From NCBI RefSeq assembly GCF_902859855.1, contig NZ_CADIKH010000024.1, forward strand, positions 1 to 64,000: a DNA stretch of 64,000 nucleotides. The letters are read 5' to 3'. Position 1 is the stretch's first letter; each line of letters opens with the position of its first letter. Origin of the DNA: Paraburkholderia humisilvae. GTDB taxonomy: Bacteria > Pseudomonadota > Gammaproteobacteria > Burkholderiales > Burkholderiaceae. The position numbers and the translations under genes are program-made. The notes below the pieces were generated by a model. The model did not search any database, was not told where the DNA came from, and saw only the letters and a list, made by a program, of their open reading frames with translations. Shown here in pieces: positions 42,571-51,771 of this stretch.

Positions 42571-44670
42571 ATGTCTCCACTGAAAACCCTGAAACTTCCC
42601 GCCGGCGGCGAAATCGGCGTTGCCGTGCTGATCGTCGCGATCATCTCGCTGATGATCCTGCCGCTGCCGACTCTAGTGATCGATGCGCTGCTCGCCATCA
42701 ACATCGCGATCAGCGTCACGCTGCTGATGATTACCCTATATGTACCGAGCGTGCTGTCGCTTTCGGCATTCCCGGCGTTGCTTCTTTTCACGACGCTATA
42801 CCGGCTTTCGCTGAACATTGCTTCCACCAAGTCGATCCTGCTTCACGCCGAAGCCGGGCACATCATCGATAGCTTCGGGCAACTGGTGGTGGGTGGCAAC
42901 CTCGTCGTCGGCCTCGTCGTTTTCGCGATCATCACCACGGTCCAGTTCGTGGTGATCGCGAAGGGCTCGGAGCGGGTCGCGGAGGTCAGCGCGCGTTTCA
43001 CGCTCGACGCGATGCCCGGCAAGCAGATGAGTATCGACGCGGACCTTCGCGCGAATCTGCTAACGGGCGAGCAGGCCCGCCTCAAGCGCGCTACGCTGGC
43101 CATCGAAAGTCAGTTGCACGGCAGCATGGATGGCGCGATGAAATTCGTGAAGGGCGACGCCGTTGCCGGCCTCATCATCACGATGATCAATATAGTGGGC
43201 GGCATCGCGGTGGGCGTTGCCTATCACGGCATGAGCGCCGGCGAAGCGGCGAACCGGTTTTCGGTGCTCTCGGTCGGCGACGCGATGGTGTCGCAGATCC
43301 CTTCACTGCTGTTATCGGTGGCGGCCGGCGTGATGATCACACGTGTCTCGGACGAACGTCAAAGCAAGCAGAGTTCGCTTGGCGACGAAATTGGCCGCCA
43401 GCTGGGTTCGAGCACGCGTGCGCTGTACTTCGCCGCGGCGCTGCTGGTCGCGTTCGCCGCCGTGCCCGGCTTCCCGGTCCTGTTGTTCCTGCTGCTTTCC
43501 GCCACGCTCGCGTTTTCCGCGTACCGGCTCAGCCGCACGGGGGGAGCCGAACGGCAAGGTCAGGAAGGCGAGACGCTGCGCGCGATGCAGCGCTCGGGCG
43601 CGAAGGTCGACGTTCCGGCGATTCTTCCGCAGGCTCCGCAGTTTACGTGTCCGCTCGGCGTGCGCATCGCGCCCGACCTCGTCTCACGCCTGACGATGAT
43701 TGCGCTCGACAGGGCGTTCCAGCACGAACGCGCGCAGCTTCAGGAAGAGCTCGGCCTGCCGTTTCCGGGCATCACGATGTGGAGCCACGCGATGCTCGAG
43801 CCCGGATCATGCGAAATTCTCGTCCACGATGTGCCGCAGTTCCGCATTGCGTTTCCGGCCGGTAAAGTGATGTTGCCTCTCGCGCCCATCGCTTCGCCTT
43901 CGACCGGCGCGGCGCAGGACGAAGCGCTCGCCACACTGATCGAACGCAGCGAGGCCGGTCCACCGATCGACACGAGCGGACGCGCGACCCACTGGATCAA
44001 TGAGCGCGAAGCGACGCCGAAAGCCACCGTATGGCGTGCCGAGCAGATCATCGCGTACGCGTCGATCAGCCAGTTGCGCCGCCATGCTGCGCTCTTCCTC
44101 GGCATCCAGGACGTGCAATGGATTCTCGATCAGCTCGGCAGCGAGTTTCCAGGGCTCGTCGCTGAAGTCCAGAAGGCATTGCCCGTGCAGCGGATCGCCG
44201 ATGTATTGCGCCGGCTGCTCGAAGAGAATATTTCGATCCGCAATGTGCAATCGATCATGGAAAGCCTGATGACGTGGGGCCCGAAAGAAAAGGACCCGTT
44301 GATGCTGACCGAGTATGTGCGCGGCGACCTCGCGCGCTTCCTCGCGCATCGTGCGACCAACGGAAGTGGCACGCTTGCGGCAGTGCTGTTCGATCTGCCC
44401 GTCGAACAGCACATCCGGCAGGCGATCAAACAGACGCCGACCGGCAACTATCTCGCGCTGCCGCCCGAGGACGTCGCGATACTCACCGACAAGATCCTGT
44501 CGTTTGTCGGCACGGCGCCGCGCAGCGGCGTCGCGGTGATCACGTCGATGGATATCCGCCGCTACGTGTGCCGCATGATTGAAAGCCGGATCGGCTGGTT
44601 GCCGGTGTACTCGTACCAGGAACTGGGTGGGCACGTCGAGTTGCAGCCGCTCGGTCGGGTTGCCATCTAG
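42571..44670 (+). CDS. sctV: T3SS export gate protein SctV (HrcV)
   Basis: About 699 residues, start ATG 42571. Eight N-terminal membrane helices, the FHIPEP-family signatures (FALLLFTTLYRLSLNIAST-like segment LLLFTTLYRLSLNIAST; DAMPGKQMSIDADLRA), and a large cytoplasmic ring domain (~350-699). It is the nonameric export gate that receives substrates from chaperone complexes. Confidence 0.97.
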   Translation: MSPLKTLKLPAGGEIGVAVLIVAIISLMILPLPTLVIDALLAINIAISVTLLMITLYVPSVLSLSAFPALLLFTTLYRLSLNIASTKSILLHAEAGHIIDSFGQLVVGGNLVVGLVVFAIITTVQFVVIAKGSERVAEVSARFTLDAMPGKQMSIDADLRANLLTGEQARLKRATLAIESQLHGSMDGAMKFVKGDAVAGLIITMINIVGGIAVGVAYHGMSAGEAANRFSVLSVGDAMVSQIPSLLLSVAAGVMITRVSDERQSKQSSLGDEIGRQLGSSTRALYFAAALLVAFAAVPGFPVLLFLLLSATLAFSAYRLSRTGGAERQGQEGETLRAMQRSGAKVDVPAILPQAPQFTCPLGVRIAPDLVSRLTMIALDRAFQHERAQLQEELGLPFPGITMWSHAMLEPGSCEILVHDVPQFRIAFPAGKVMLPLAPIASPSTGAAQDEALATLIERSEAGPPIDTSGRATHWINEREATPKATVWRAEQIIAYASISQLRRHAALFLGIQDVQWILDQLGSEFPGLVAEVQKALPVQRIADVLRRLLEENISIRNVQSIMESLMTWGPKEKDPLMLTEYVRGDLARFLAHRATNGSGTLAAVLFDLPVEQHIRQAIKQTPTGNYLALPPEDVAILTDKILSFVGTAPRSGVAVITSMDIRRYVCRMIESRIGWLPVYSYQELGGHVELQPLGRVAI

Positions 44671-44678
44671 TTGAATCG

Positions 44679-45359
44679 ATGACGTCCGGCTCAGGTCACA
44701 AGTTGCGCGTCGCGTCGATCCTCCCCACCGCTGGCGACGCGTATGGGAGTGGCAGCCCGGCGGCCAAACGCACACGCGGGTTCGATTATGAACGTCTGCT
44801 GCGCGGGCCCGCACCGGTGCACCGGCCGCTGCAGCGGATCGAACGCCGCACCGACTTCGACCCACTCCCGCACGCCGCAGGCGACGCACCCGCCGACGAA
44901 ACGCCCGAACCTCGCGCGCTCTCACCGGATGCCGCGTCCCCGCAACCGGAGGACGCCTCCGCGGCGGCCCGGCACAGCGCCGAGCTTGCGCAGCACACGC
45001 TGCTCGGCAAGCGGATCGCGGATGCGGCCGCGCCGCTGATGTCGGCGTTGGTCACACACGATCAGCAGGCGGTCGAACTCGTCGGCAGGCTTGCACGTGG
45101 CATCGCCGCCTTTTGCGGCGATGCCGCGGTGGTGGAGGCTGGCCATTGGTACGCACAGGTCCCGCTCGACGCGAGTGTCTTGCCGAACACGACGCTGTAT
45201 CTGGCGCTTTCGCCGTTCGTTCTCGAACTTCGGTTCGATGCGGATTCAATCGAAGCGAAACAATTAATCTTGAGCCATAGTGCAATGCTGGAAGCAGAAC
45301 TGAATGCTGTGTTGCGCGCGTGGGGTGAACCCCGCATTGTCGAACTCACGGTGTCGTAA
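44679..45359 (+). CDS. sctP: T3SS needle-length/substrate switch protein SctP (HpaP)
   Basis: 226 residues. A Pro/Ala/Arg-rich N-terminal half and a structured C-terminal domain (~150-226) with LPNTTLYLALSPFVLELRF, typical of the HpaP/YscP T3S4 domain. Placed between sctV and sctQ exactly as hpaP in Ralstonia and Xanthomonas. It interacts with SctU to switch substrate class. Confidence 0.85.
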   Translation: MTSGSGHKLRVASILPTAGDAYGSGSPAAKRTRGFDYERLLRGPAPVHRPLQRIERRTDFDPLPHAAGDAPADETPEPRALSPDAASPQPEDASAAARHSAELAQHTLLGKRIADAAAPLMSALVTHDQQAVELVGRLARGIAAFCGDAAVVEAGHWYAQVPLDASVLPNTTLYLALSPFVLELRFDADSIEAKQLILSHSAMLEAELNAVLRAWGEPRIVELTVS

Positions 45360-45377
45360 CACACAAACACCCCACGC

Positions 45378-46784
45378 ATGGCAGCCGACCCTGCTTGTCG
45401 CGCAAACATAGCGCGCCCGAGCCACCCAGATCCCGATCCGACTTCCGTCATGCTCTCCCGCCCGGATGATGCGCTGCATGCGAGCGCGCAACCGGAGCGC
45501 GGTCTTGACGCTATTGTCGGTGGTGTTTCGACGCTCCAGCCAGGTTCCGCGCGCCCGGCAAAAGATAGTCGCGCAATCGCGACCTATCGACCGCACGCGA
45601 TCGATTCGGGGGCCGCAAAACTTTCCCAGTTCATCTGCGATGAACGGATTGCTCGACGCGCACGCGAATCGGGTGTGCAGTTGTCGCTGCTCACGTCTTC
45701 CTCGATCAGTCCGGATCCGATGCCGTTCATCGGCGACCCGGCATGGCTCAAGATCTCTTTCCTGCAGGCGCGCAGTCCCTCGCAACGGGCCTATGCATGG
45801 GTCGGGGTCGATCTCGAGCGCCATCTCGAGCTGTCCATCGCACTGCAAACGCTGACGCGAGCGCCTTGCATCGCCGCAACCGGTGCGCGCACGGCGGCGG
45901 CCCGCAACGCATTGATTGACGCCGTTGCCAACGTACTGCTCGAGCCGTTTCTCGTCGGGCTGCGCGAATTCGGCTTCGCGGATGCGCGACTCGATCACAT
46001 CGAGCCTGGCCGGCTCGCATCATCCGGCGCCATCTCGCCCTGCGCACTCGCCGTATCGATCGAACAGCATGACGACGACATGCCGCTGCGCCATGAGGTT
46101 CAGCTCGCCCTGTCGCGCGATGCGTGGCGATGCGTCGAAACGATCGCGTCGAGTGAGCCGCCGGCGCGTGCTTTTGCCGATCTGCGACTGCCTGGGCGCA
46201 TGGTGATCGGCACGAAGCGAATCGCCATTCAAGCGCTACACGAACTCAAGTCGGGGGACGTGCTGCTGCGCGCGTTGTTTCCATCGTTCAACGCCGGCTC
46301 ACTGAGCCGCCCTGCTGACGATGCCGACGCCGACCCACGCGCTCGCCACGACGCTCGTGCGGTCGCCGCGTGGGGCACGCCGGGCCTCAAACAGTTTATC
46401 GCCGCCGTCGCAGTCAACCCTCATTCGCTGGTGATCGAGAAGGAGCCGCACGTGTCAGAAGAATTCCCGCCCGCGCAGGCCAGCGCGGACGTCGCCGGCG
46501 AGGCCGCCGGGGAACCGGTCGCCATCGACGAATTCGAATTGCCGGTGCAGTTCGAGATCGATACGGTCGCGATGTCGATCGGGCAACTGTCGTCGCTGCG
46601 CGCGGGCTACGTGATCGAATTGCCCATACCGTTCGCCGATGCCCAGTTGCGCCTGGTCGCGCATGGCCAGACGATCGGCTATGGTGAACTCGTGACAGTA
46701 GGCGAGTACCTCGGGGTACGCATCGTGCGGATGGCGCATAGCCCGGGCCATGCGCGAGAGGATGGCGATGGTTCAATTCAGTGA
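45378..46784 (+). CDS. sctQ: T3SS cytoplasmic ring protein SctQ (HrcQ)
   Basis: 468 residues. The N-terminal ~350 are poorly conserved. The C-terminal SpoA domain (~380-455) is clear: FEIDTVAMSIGQLSSLRAGY and GELVTVGEYLGVRIVRM. It builds the sorting platform. Neither ATG 45378 nor ATG 45450 has a good ribosome binding site, so the start is uncertain. The 3' end overlaps sctR. Confidence 0.92.
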   Translation: MAADPACRANIARPSHPDPDPTSVMLSRPDDALHASAQPERGLDAIVGGVSTLQPGSARPAKDSRAIATYRPHAIDSGAAKLSQFICDERIARRARESGVQLSLLTSSSISPDPMPFIGDPAWLKISFLQARSPSQRAYAWVGVDLERHLELSIALQTLTRAPCIAATGARTAAARNALIDAVANVLLEPFLVGLREFGFADARLDHIEPGRLASSGAISPCALAVSIEQHDDDMPLRHEVQLALSRDAWRCVETIASSEPPARAFADLRLPGRMVIGTKRIAIQALHELKSGDVLLRALFPSFNAGSLSRPADDADADPRARHDARAVAAWGTPGLKQFIAAVAVNPHSLVIEKEPHVSEEFPPAQASADVAGEAAGEPVAIDEFELPVQFEIDTVAMSIGQLSSLRAGYVIELPIPFADAQLRLVAHGQTIGYGELVTVGEYLGVRIVRMAHSPGHAREDGDGSIQ

Positions 46785-47418
46785 TCTGACCGGGCTGCTG
46801 ATCATCATCGTTTCGATCAGCCTGCTGCCCTTTGTCGCGATGGTCGTCACCTCGTACGCGAAGATCGTCGTGGTGCTGGGCCTGCTGCGTAACGCCCTCG
46901 GCGTGCAGCAGGTGCCGCCGAACATGGTGCTGAACGGCATTGCCATTCTCGTGTCGGTGTACGTGATGGCGCCGGTCGGTCTGGAAGCGGCGAAAGCCCT
47001 CGAAAACCAGCAACTTTCGTCGCAATCGTCGCAGGCGTTATTGCAGGCGTTCGGCGCCGCACGCGAACCGTTCCGCGCATTTTTGATGAAACATGCGCAG
47101 GAGCGCGAGAAACGCTTCTTCCTGCTGTCGGCATCGCGCGTATGGCCCAAGGAAGAAGCGGACCAGTTAAGGGAGAACGATCTGATGGTGCTCGCGCCGG
47201 CCTTTACGCTGACCGAGCTGACCGACGCATTCAAGATCGGTTTCATGCTGTATATCGTGTTTATCGTGATCGACCTGATCATCGCAAACGTGCTGCTCGC
47301 GATGGGTCTGAATCAGGTCACACCGACCAACGTCGCGATCCCGTTCAAGCTATTGCTGTTTGTCGTGATGGACGGCTGGTCGACGCTGATTCATGGACTC
47401 GTGATCACCTATCGTTGA
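46768..47418 (+). CDS. sctR: T3SS export apparatus protein SctR (HrcR)
   Basis: About 216 residues, start taken as ATG 46768 with GAGAGG upstream; ATGs at 46750 and 46762 are alternatives. Family motifs: LLPFVAMVVTSYAKIVVVL, GLLRNALGVQQVPPNMV, and the C-terminal helix pair. It is one of the five core pore subunits. Overlaps sctQ. Confidence 0.96.
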   Translation: MVQFSDLTGLLIIIVSISLLPFVAMVVTSYAKIVVVLGLLRNALGVQQVPPNMVLNGIAILVSVYVMAPVGLEAAKALENQQLSSQSSQALLQAFGAAREPFRAFLMKHAQEREKRFFLLSASRVWPKEEADQLRENDLMVLAPAFTLTELTDAFKIGFMLYIVFIVIDLIIANVLLAMGLNQVTPTNVAIPFKLLLFVVMDGWSTLIHGLVITYR

Positions 47419-47427
47419 AGGACGCTT

Positions 47428-47691
47428 ATGTCGATCGACACACTGATCCAGTTTGCAACGCGTGGCATGCTGCTTTGTCTGAGCGTGTCGCTGCCCGCGG
47501 TGATGGTCGCCGCACTGGTCGGGCTGGCCGTTTCGTTCCTGCAAGCCATCACGTCGATGCAGGATCAAACCCTGCCGCATGCGGCGAAACTGATCGCTGT
47601 GACGGTCACCATCATGATCGTGGCGCCGGTCTCGTGCGCGGCCGTACTGCGCTTCGCAAGCGACATGATGAACCAGGCGCTGCCGCAATAG
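47428..47691 (+). CDS. sctS: T3SS export apparatus protein SctS (HrcS)
   Basis: 87 residues, two membrane helices around LAVSFLQAITSMQDQTLP, the FliQ/SctS signature. Follows sctR by nine bases. Confidence 0.97.
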   Translation: MSIDTLIQFATRGMLLCLSVSLPAVMVAALVGLAVSFLQAITSMQDQTLPHAAKLIAVTVTIMIVAPVSCAAVLRFASDMMNQALPQ

Positions 47692-47737
47692 CGCTTTTTT
47701 TCAACCGCAATCTCCCCTATCGGGAAGGCGTATTCCG

Positions 47738-48886
47738 ATGAGCCGGATCGACTCGAATCAAGCCGCCGCGCAAGCAGCTGAAGCGCAACAAGCCGAACAG
47801 GCGCAACGCGAACGCGCCGCGCATGCGCATCACGGCGAAAAATCCGCGGCGCTCTATCGCGGCACGACGCTGTTTGCGCACGGCAGCGACGCGGCGCATG
47901 CGGAGATCCAACATTCGCTCAAGGCCAAGAAGATGCTCGCGAGGCTGTTCCGCCGACGCGCGATGCTGCGCAACGAGTTGAAAGCGGCCGCAGCGGGCAA
48001 GCTGCGTCCAGCGGCGCTCGCGCCACATCATGACGAGCGGCCGCGCGTGGCGCGGCCGCCCGGATCTCGTTTCGCGGGGCTGAACAACGAACATGCTGAC
48101 CGGCGCGTCAGCCCGGGCGACGGTGAAGAGCACGACGAGCAGGACGAGCAAGGCGGCGGCGGACAGCAACGCGACGGTGGTGGAAACAGTGGTGGGAACA
48201 ACGGCGGTAGCAGCGGCGGTAGCGGCAGTTCGGGTGGCGGCCAGGGACGGGACGGACAGCACGGCGGACAGCAACGTGATTCGCACAGCGACGATCGGTC
48301 TGCCGTGACCTTTGCCGTGGCGAAAGGGGTGCGTGGCGGCGGACGCGGCGCGGCGGCGCCTTCGCGCCTCGGCGAGGTGGCCGCACAGTTCAGCGTCGCG
48401 GGGACGGAGAAATCTCGCGCCGATGCGGTACGGTTGGAGTCGATCGACAATGTGCTGGATCTTGCCGATGCGTTGCGGGCCAATCCGCGGGCGCGCGTTG
48501 ACGTGGCCATGATCGACCACTCGATCGCGCTGCGGTCGATCGAGCGGGATATCGGCCGCTTGCCGCCGGCTGGGCTCGGTGCATTCGTCGAGCGTGACAA
48601 GGCACGCCGCGCCGGACCGAAGCAATCCGTCGGGGGTTTCACTCATGCCGCACCGCCCGGCGCAAACAACGACGAAGAGCGGGCGTCAAGGGTGTTCGCC
48701 CTGCTCCCGTTACTCGCACTGAACGGCGACCGGCCATCCCCTCCTTCGCAACTCGACAGCTCAATCGCCGCCTCCCGCTCAACGCGTGCCGCCCTGCAGC
48801 AACGGCAGTCAGCGGATGCAACGGCCCCAACCGAGACTGCCGCGGCGCCGCGGTATCCCCACGTGAGCGGCCCCGGGGCACTGTGA
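47738..48886 (+). CDS. HpaA-like T3SS-associated protein (by position)
   Basis: 382 residues in the place that hpaA holds in Xanthomonas and Ralstonia, between sctS and sctD. The N-terminus is Gln/Ala/His-rich and helical (~1-90). A long Gly/Gln/Asp/Ser tract follows (~125-185, GGNNGGSSGGSGSSGGG). The C-terminal half shows a helical domain (SIDNVLDLADALRANPRARV; HSIALRSIERDIGRLPPAGL) such as HpaA proteins use to bind HpaB. HpaA controls early pilus and translocon export and can be translocated. The homology is weak, the synteny strong. Confidence 0.65.
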   Translation: MSRIDSNQAAAQAAEAQQAEQAQRERAAHAHHGEKSAALYRGTTLFAHGSDAAHAEIQHSLKAKKMLARLFRRRAMLRNELKAAAAGKLRPAALAPHHDERPRVARPPGSRFAGLNNEHADRRVSPGDGEEHDEQDEQGGGGQQRDGGGNSGGNNGGSSGGSGSSGGGQGRDGQHGGQQRDSHSDDRSAVTFAVAKGVRGGGRGAAAPSRLGEVAAQFSVAGTEKSRADAVRLESIDNVLDLADALRANPRARVDVAMIDHSIALRSIERDIGRLPPAGLGAFVERDKARRAGPKQSVGGFTHAAPPGANNDEERASRVFALLPLLALNGDRPSPPSQLDSSIAASRSTRAALQQRQSADATAPTETAAAPRYPHVSGPGAL

Positions 48887-48922
48887 GCGCACTGTTGCAC
48901 GTTGCATCGGCAACCAGGTCGG

Positions 48923-48983
48923 TTCGCGCAGGTGGAATCGTGTTCGGCTCATCATATGAATGCGCTGCACAGCGCTCTATAGT
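48923..48983 (+). promoter_or_regulatory. hrpII/PIP promoter of sctD
   Basis: Perfect TTCG-N16-TTCG (48923-48926 and 48943-48946). Thirty-one bases later the -10 TATAGT (48978-48983) matches YANNNT. ATG 49069 follows 85 bases on. sctD and the hrpD6-like gene therefore have their own HrpB/HrpX-type promoter. Confidence 0.88.
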
Positions 48984-49068
48984 GTGGCGTTGCTTGCAAG
49001 CGATACAAACACTCCGCGAAACCGGCGAATAAGCTACGACCTCGGCACGGCCTTACCAGCCCAATCCA

Positions 49069-50316
49069 ATGAAAAGCCTTCGAATACTGACCGGCCATCA
49101 TGCCGGCGCTCAAGTTCGGCTTACTCCGGGTGTGCATCGCATCGGCACGGATGAAGACGCCGATATCCGTCTGACGGACTGGCTCGAATCGGACGCGCTG
49201 CTCGAAGTGGATGATGCCGCCGTCGTACGCATCAGACGCGCCGATGCGCAAGCGCATCCGGCTGCGGATGGCGCACAGGACGATGGCATGGACGAAGCGG
49301 TGATTCTCACCGATTTTGTCCCTATGCAATTCGGCGAGATGGTGCTCTGCGTTGGACCGGACGCGGCAGTCTGGCCATCGGACGTGGAAATGCTGTCGAC
49401 ACTGCTGGCGAGTCCGGTGCGACAGGAACTCGCGTCGGTCCGGCAAAAGCAGCGACAGTGGCGCAAGCTCGTGATCGTTGCCGGCATTGCCGCGCTCGGT
49501 GCCGTGGTGGTGGGCGGCACTCTGTTGAGCACGATGCAGTTGAGCAAAGCGGCCAATCCGCACAACCCTGCTGAGCGCGCGCAGCAGGTTGCGCAAGCGC
49601 TGTCGCAAGCGCATTACACCGGTTTGCACGCGCAAGCGATCGGCAACGCGGTCATTGTGACGGGCATCGTAGGCACACCTGCCGATGATGAAGCGGTCCG
49701 TGCGTTGCTCGCGCGCAGCGCGCCATTCCGCGTCGATCGACGCTACGACGTTGCACTGTTTGACGAGCGCAGCATCGAGGATTCGTTGGGAATTTCCGGC
49801 GTTCACGCGAAATATATCGGTGACGGTCGATTTGCGATCACCGGGGAAGTCGCGGCAAAAGGCGAGCTCGAATCGGCACTCGCAAGAGTTCGCTCGGACC
49901 TGAGCCCGAACGTCCGGCAGATCGAAGTGCGTGCGACCGAAACCGCACATGCGGCGCGCGGCGACTCGCAAAAATACTCGGAGATGGTCTCGGCTGACGA
50001 CGTCGAATACGCCGAGACGCCGGACGGCGTTAAACACATCTTTGCGTTCGAGCCGGCCACGGAGGCTTCGGGGCCGGAGGCAGCGTCGGTGCCTGTGGAC
50101 GCTTCGGCACCGCTGCAGGCGTCGGCGGCTGCGCCAGCTTCGGCGGCGCGGGTCGCCGGCGCGTCCCTCCCCGTCGCGCCGTCTCCCGCGTCCACCGCAT
50201 CGACACCTGGCGCGGCGATGTCCAAACGCGGCATGCCGGGCAACACGCAGACAAACGCACAGGCTACGAATGCGGACGGAACCCTGCCGGACGGAACGCT
50301 GCCTCTGCCGCACTGA
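49069..50316 (+). CDS. sctD: T3SS inner-ring protein SctD (HrpD5)
   Basis: 415 residues. N-terminal cytoplasmic FHA-like domain (LRILTGHHAGAQVRLTPGVH, IGTDEDADIRL), one membrane helix at ~143-165 (LVIVAGIAALGAVVVGGTL), periplasmic BON-like/ring-building modules, and a Pro/Ala-rich, probably unstructured end. It pairs with SctJ in the inner-membrane ring. Confidence 0.94.
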   Translation: MKSLRILTGHHAGAQVRLTPGVHRIGTDEDADIRLTDWLESDALLEVDDAAVVRIRRADAQAHPAADGAQDDGMDEAVILTDFVPMQFGEMVLCVGPDAAVWPSDVEMLSTLLASPVRQELASVRQKQRQWRKLVIVAGIAALGAVVVGGTLLSTMQLSKAANPHNPAERAQQVAQALSQAHYTGLHAQAIGNAVIVTGIVGTPADDEAVRALLARSAPFRVDRRYDVALFDERSIEDSLGISGVHAKYIGDGRFAITGEVAAKGELESALARVRSDLSPNVRQIEVRATETAHAARGDSQKYSEMVSADDVEYAETPDGVKHIFAFEPATEASGPEAASVPVDASAPLQASAAAPASAARVAGASLPVAPSPASTASTPGAAMSKRGMPGNTQTNAQATNADGTLPDGTLPLPH

Positions 50317-50378
50317 CGCGCCGGCCGGGCATCGCCATCCATTCCGAATTCAACTTTTTACCCGTGGAGGACACCACT

Positions 50379-50624
50379 ATGTACGAGGACATCGAAAAAC
50401 ACGCGGCTGCGTTCGACAACCTGCGCAAGACGCTCGCCAGTCCTGATGGAGACGCGGGCGTGATGGCGATCCGCAAGGCACTGGAGGCAACGGCGACGAA
50501 AATCGCCGAAACGCGCGGCGCGACAGAAGTCGACCGCGACAAGCTATCGAAGCTCTATCGGGGATTTCACGCCGCATCACGCGTCATCGCTCATCTGCAC
50601 GAGCGACAGTCGATGCTCATCTAG
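50379..50624 (+). CDS. HrpD6-like small T3SS protein
   Basis: 81 residues from ATG 50379 (GTGGAGG upstream). All helical and charged: YEDIEKHAAAFDNLRKTLAS, then a second helix ending LHERQSMLI. It lies directly after sctD, where Xanthomonas has hrpD6, and has the size of needle-chaperone-like (SctE/EscE) proteins. Either a co-chaperone for the pilus subunit or a regulator of hrp genes, as HrpD6 is. Confidence 0.7.
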   Translation: MYEDIEKHAAAFDNLRKTLASPDGDAGVMAIRKALEATATKIAETRGATEVDRDKLSKLYRGFHAASRVIAHLHERQSMLI

Positions 50625-50637
50625 ACGACGAACGAAG

Positions 50638-50676
50638 CGCCACGAGGCCGCACGGGCGGCGCCTCGTGGCGTTTTT
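50638..50676 (+). terminator. Rho-independent terminator of the sctD transcript
   Basis: Inverted repeat CGCCACGAGGC / GCCTCGTGGCG (50638-50648, 50661-50671) around a 12-base loop, then TTTTT. It lies 14 bases after the stop of the hrpD6-like gene and closes the rightward T3SS transcription. Confidence 0.9.
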
Positions 50677-50825
50677 GCCTTGGCGACGATAGACACGTGC
50701 CTGGTCACGCGTGTCGGCACGACCAGGCACGTGCGATTGAAGTTGCGCCGCGAGACCGGCGCAATGTGTCAGCGGGACGGCGTTTCGTCCCGCGCGGGTA
50801 TAAGACCGCCTAGTGATCTGAACCG

Positions 50826-50999
50826 TTACTTTGCGGCCGACTTGATGTTGTCGCAGCAACTATTCGAGAACTGTGCCGCCGCATTCGTGCAAGAGTTCTC
50901 GAGGTTCAATTGCTGCTCCTGCATCTGGAACTGCTGGGATTGCGCCTGCATCGACTGCATCATCATCATCTGTCCTGCCATCTCACCTGACATCGCCAT
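50826..50999 (-). CDS. 57-residue Met/Gln-rich protein, candidate Hrp needle/pilus subunit
   Basis: ATG 50999 has AGGAGA five bases upstream; stop TAA. The N-terminus is MAMSGEMAGQMMMMQSMQAQ, then a Gln-rich helix (SQQFQMQEQQLNLE) and a Cys-bearing end (SCTNAAAQFSNSCCDNIKSA). No Sec signal. A perfect hrpII box with a perfectly spaced -10 precedes it. The pilin gene (hrpE/hrpY) belongs next to hrpD6 in related clusters, and no other SctF candidate is seen. HrpE also has an FQMQ-rich helix. The assignment is inference from position, size, composition and regulation; three cysteines are unusual for a pilin. Confidence 0.6.
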   Translation of the reverse strand: MAMSGEMAGQMMMMQSMQAQSQQFQMQEQQLNLENSCTNAAAQFSNSCCDNIKSAAK

Positions 51000-51073
51000 G
51001 GGAATCTCCTCTCCATCGAATCGCCCAGGTCACCGTCATGTTGGCAACCGTTTCGCACATCTGCGTATCGCCT

Positions 51074-51134
51074 ATCGTACGTGACATCGTTCGACCACTC
51101 TGTGACAACGCGAATGGGTGCGTTTCACTACGAA
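51074..51134 (-). promoter_or_regulatory. hrpII/PIP promoter of the 57-residue gene
   Basis: Minus strand TTCG-N16-TTCG (CGAA at 51111-51114 and 51131-51134 of the plus strand). After 31 bases comes TACGAT (51079-51074), a YANNNT -10. The start codon is 75 bases further. Confidence 0.88.
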
Positions 51135-51195
51135 ACCGGCTACCGGGTTGCATCGCTGGGCATCGATGTCGAGCAACCGGAAATCGCGATCATGG

Positions 51196-51651
51196 TCAGG
51201 CGCGAATCCATGAATAGTCGCCGCTGAGGATGCCCTCGAACATCTCGTCGCTGGACTCGATGATGTTCTGCCGCCAGTAGCGGCCATGGTCCGCGTAGTG
51301 TGCAAGCAGGTCCGCGATCACCTCGCCGTTGAGCTCGTTCGTGATCGGCAGCCGCAAGACCAGCACGATGCCGCCGGTGTCCGTGTCGAGACCCAGTTGA
51401 GCCTGATCCTGCGCGTAGATCAGCAGATTCGCTTCGAGCATCAGCCGGAAGATGACGAGCGTGCGTCCAGCTGTGACCGTTCCGAAATGAAAATTCGTAT
51501 AGATCGCGTCGAGATCGTTTTCGAAATAGTCGATACGCACCTCGAACCCGTCGACCTGGATCGTTCTGGTTCGCAATACATGATCGACATCAGGAAGGCC
51601 GATTACGTTGCAAAGGTCTGTAACAATGCGAGAAAAATGCTCGTCGTTCAT
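51196..51651 (-). CDS. hpaB: T3SS export-control chaperone HpaB
   Basis: 151 residues with a CesT/Tir-type chaperone fold: helix-beta-beta (VDGFEVRIDYFEND), the dimer helix (GRTLVIFRLMLEANLLIYAQ), strands GGIVLVLRLPITNELNGE, and a C-terminal helix LAHYADHGRYW. Size and context fit HpaB, the general exit-control chaperone of Hrp2 systems that docks effectors on SctN. Confidence 0.87.
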   Translation of the reverse strand: MNDEHFSRIVTDLCNVIGLPDVDHVLRTRTIQVDGFEVRIDYFENDLDAIYTNFHFGTVTAGRTLVIFRLMLEANLLIYAQDQAQLGLDTDTGGIVLVLRLPITNELNGEVIADLLAHYADHGRYWRQNIIESSDEMFEGILSGDYSWIRA

Positions 51652-51771
51652 AAACCGGTGGTATCACCGTGCCGGATGGCCGGTGGCAGATGGGGGCAAA
51701 CACTGGAATCGCGGCGGCCTGTGCCGTTCGGCGCAACGGCCGGCGCGAGCGGTTCCGTCGCGGCCTGATGG

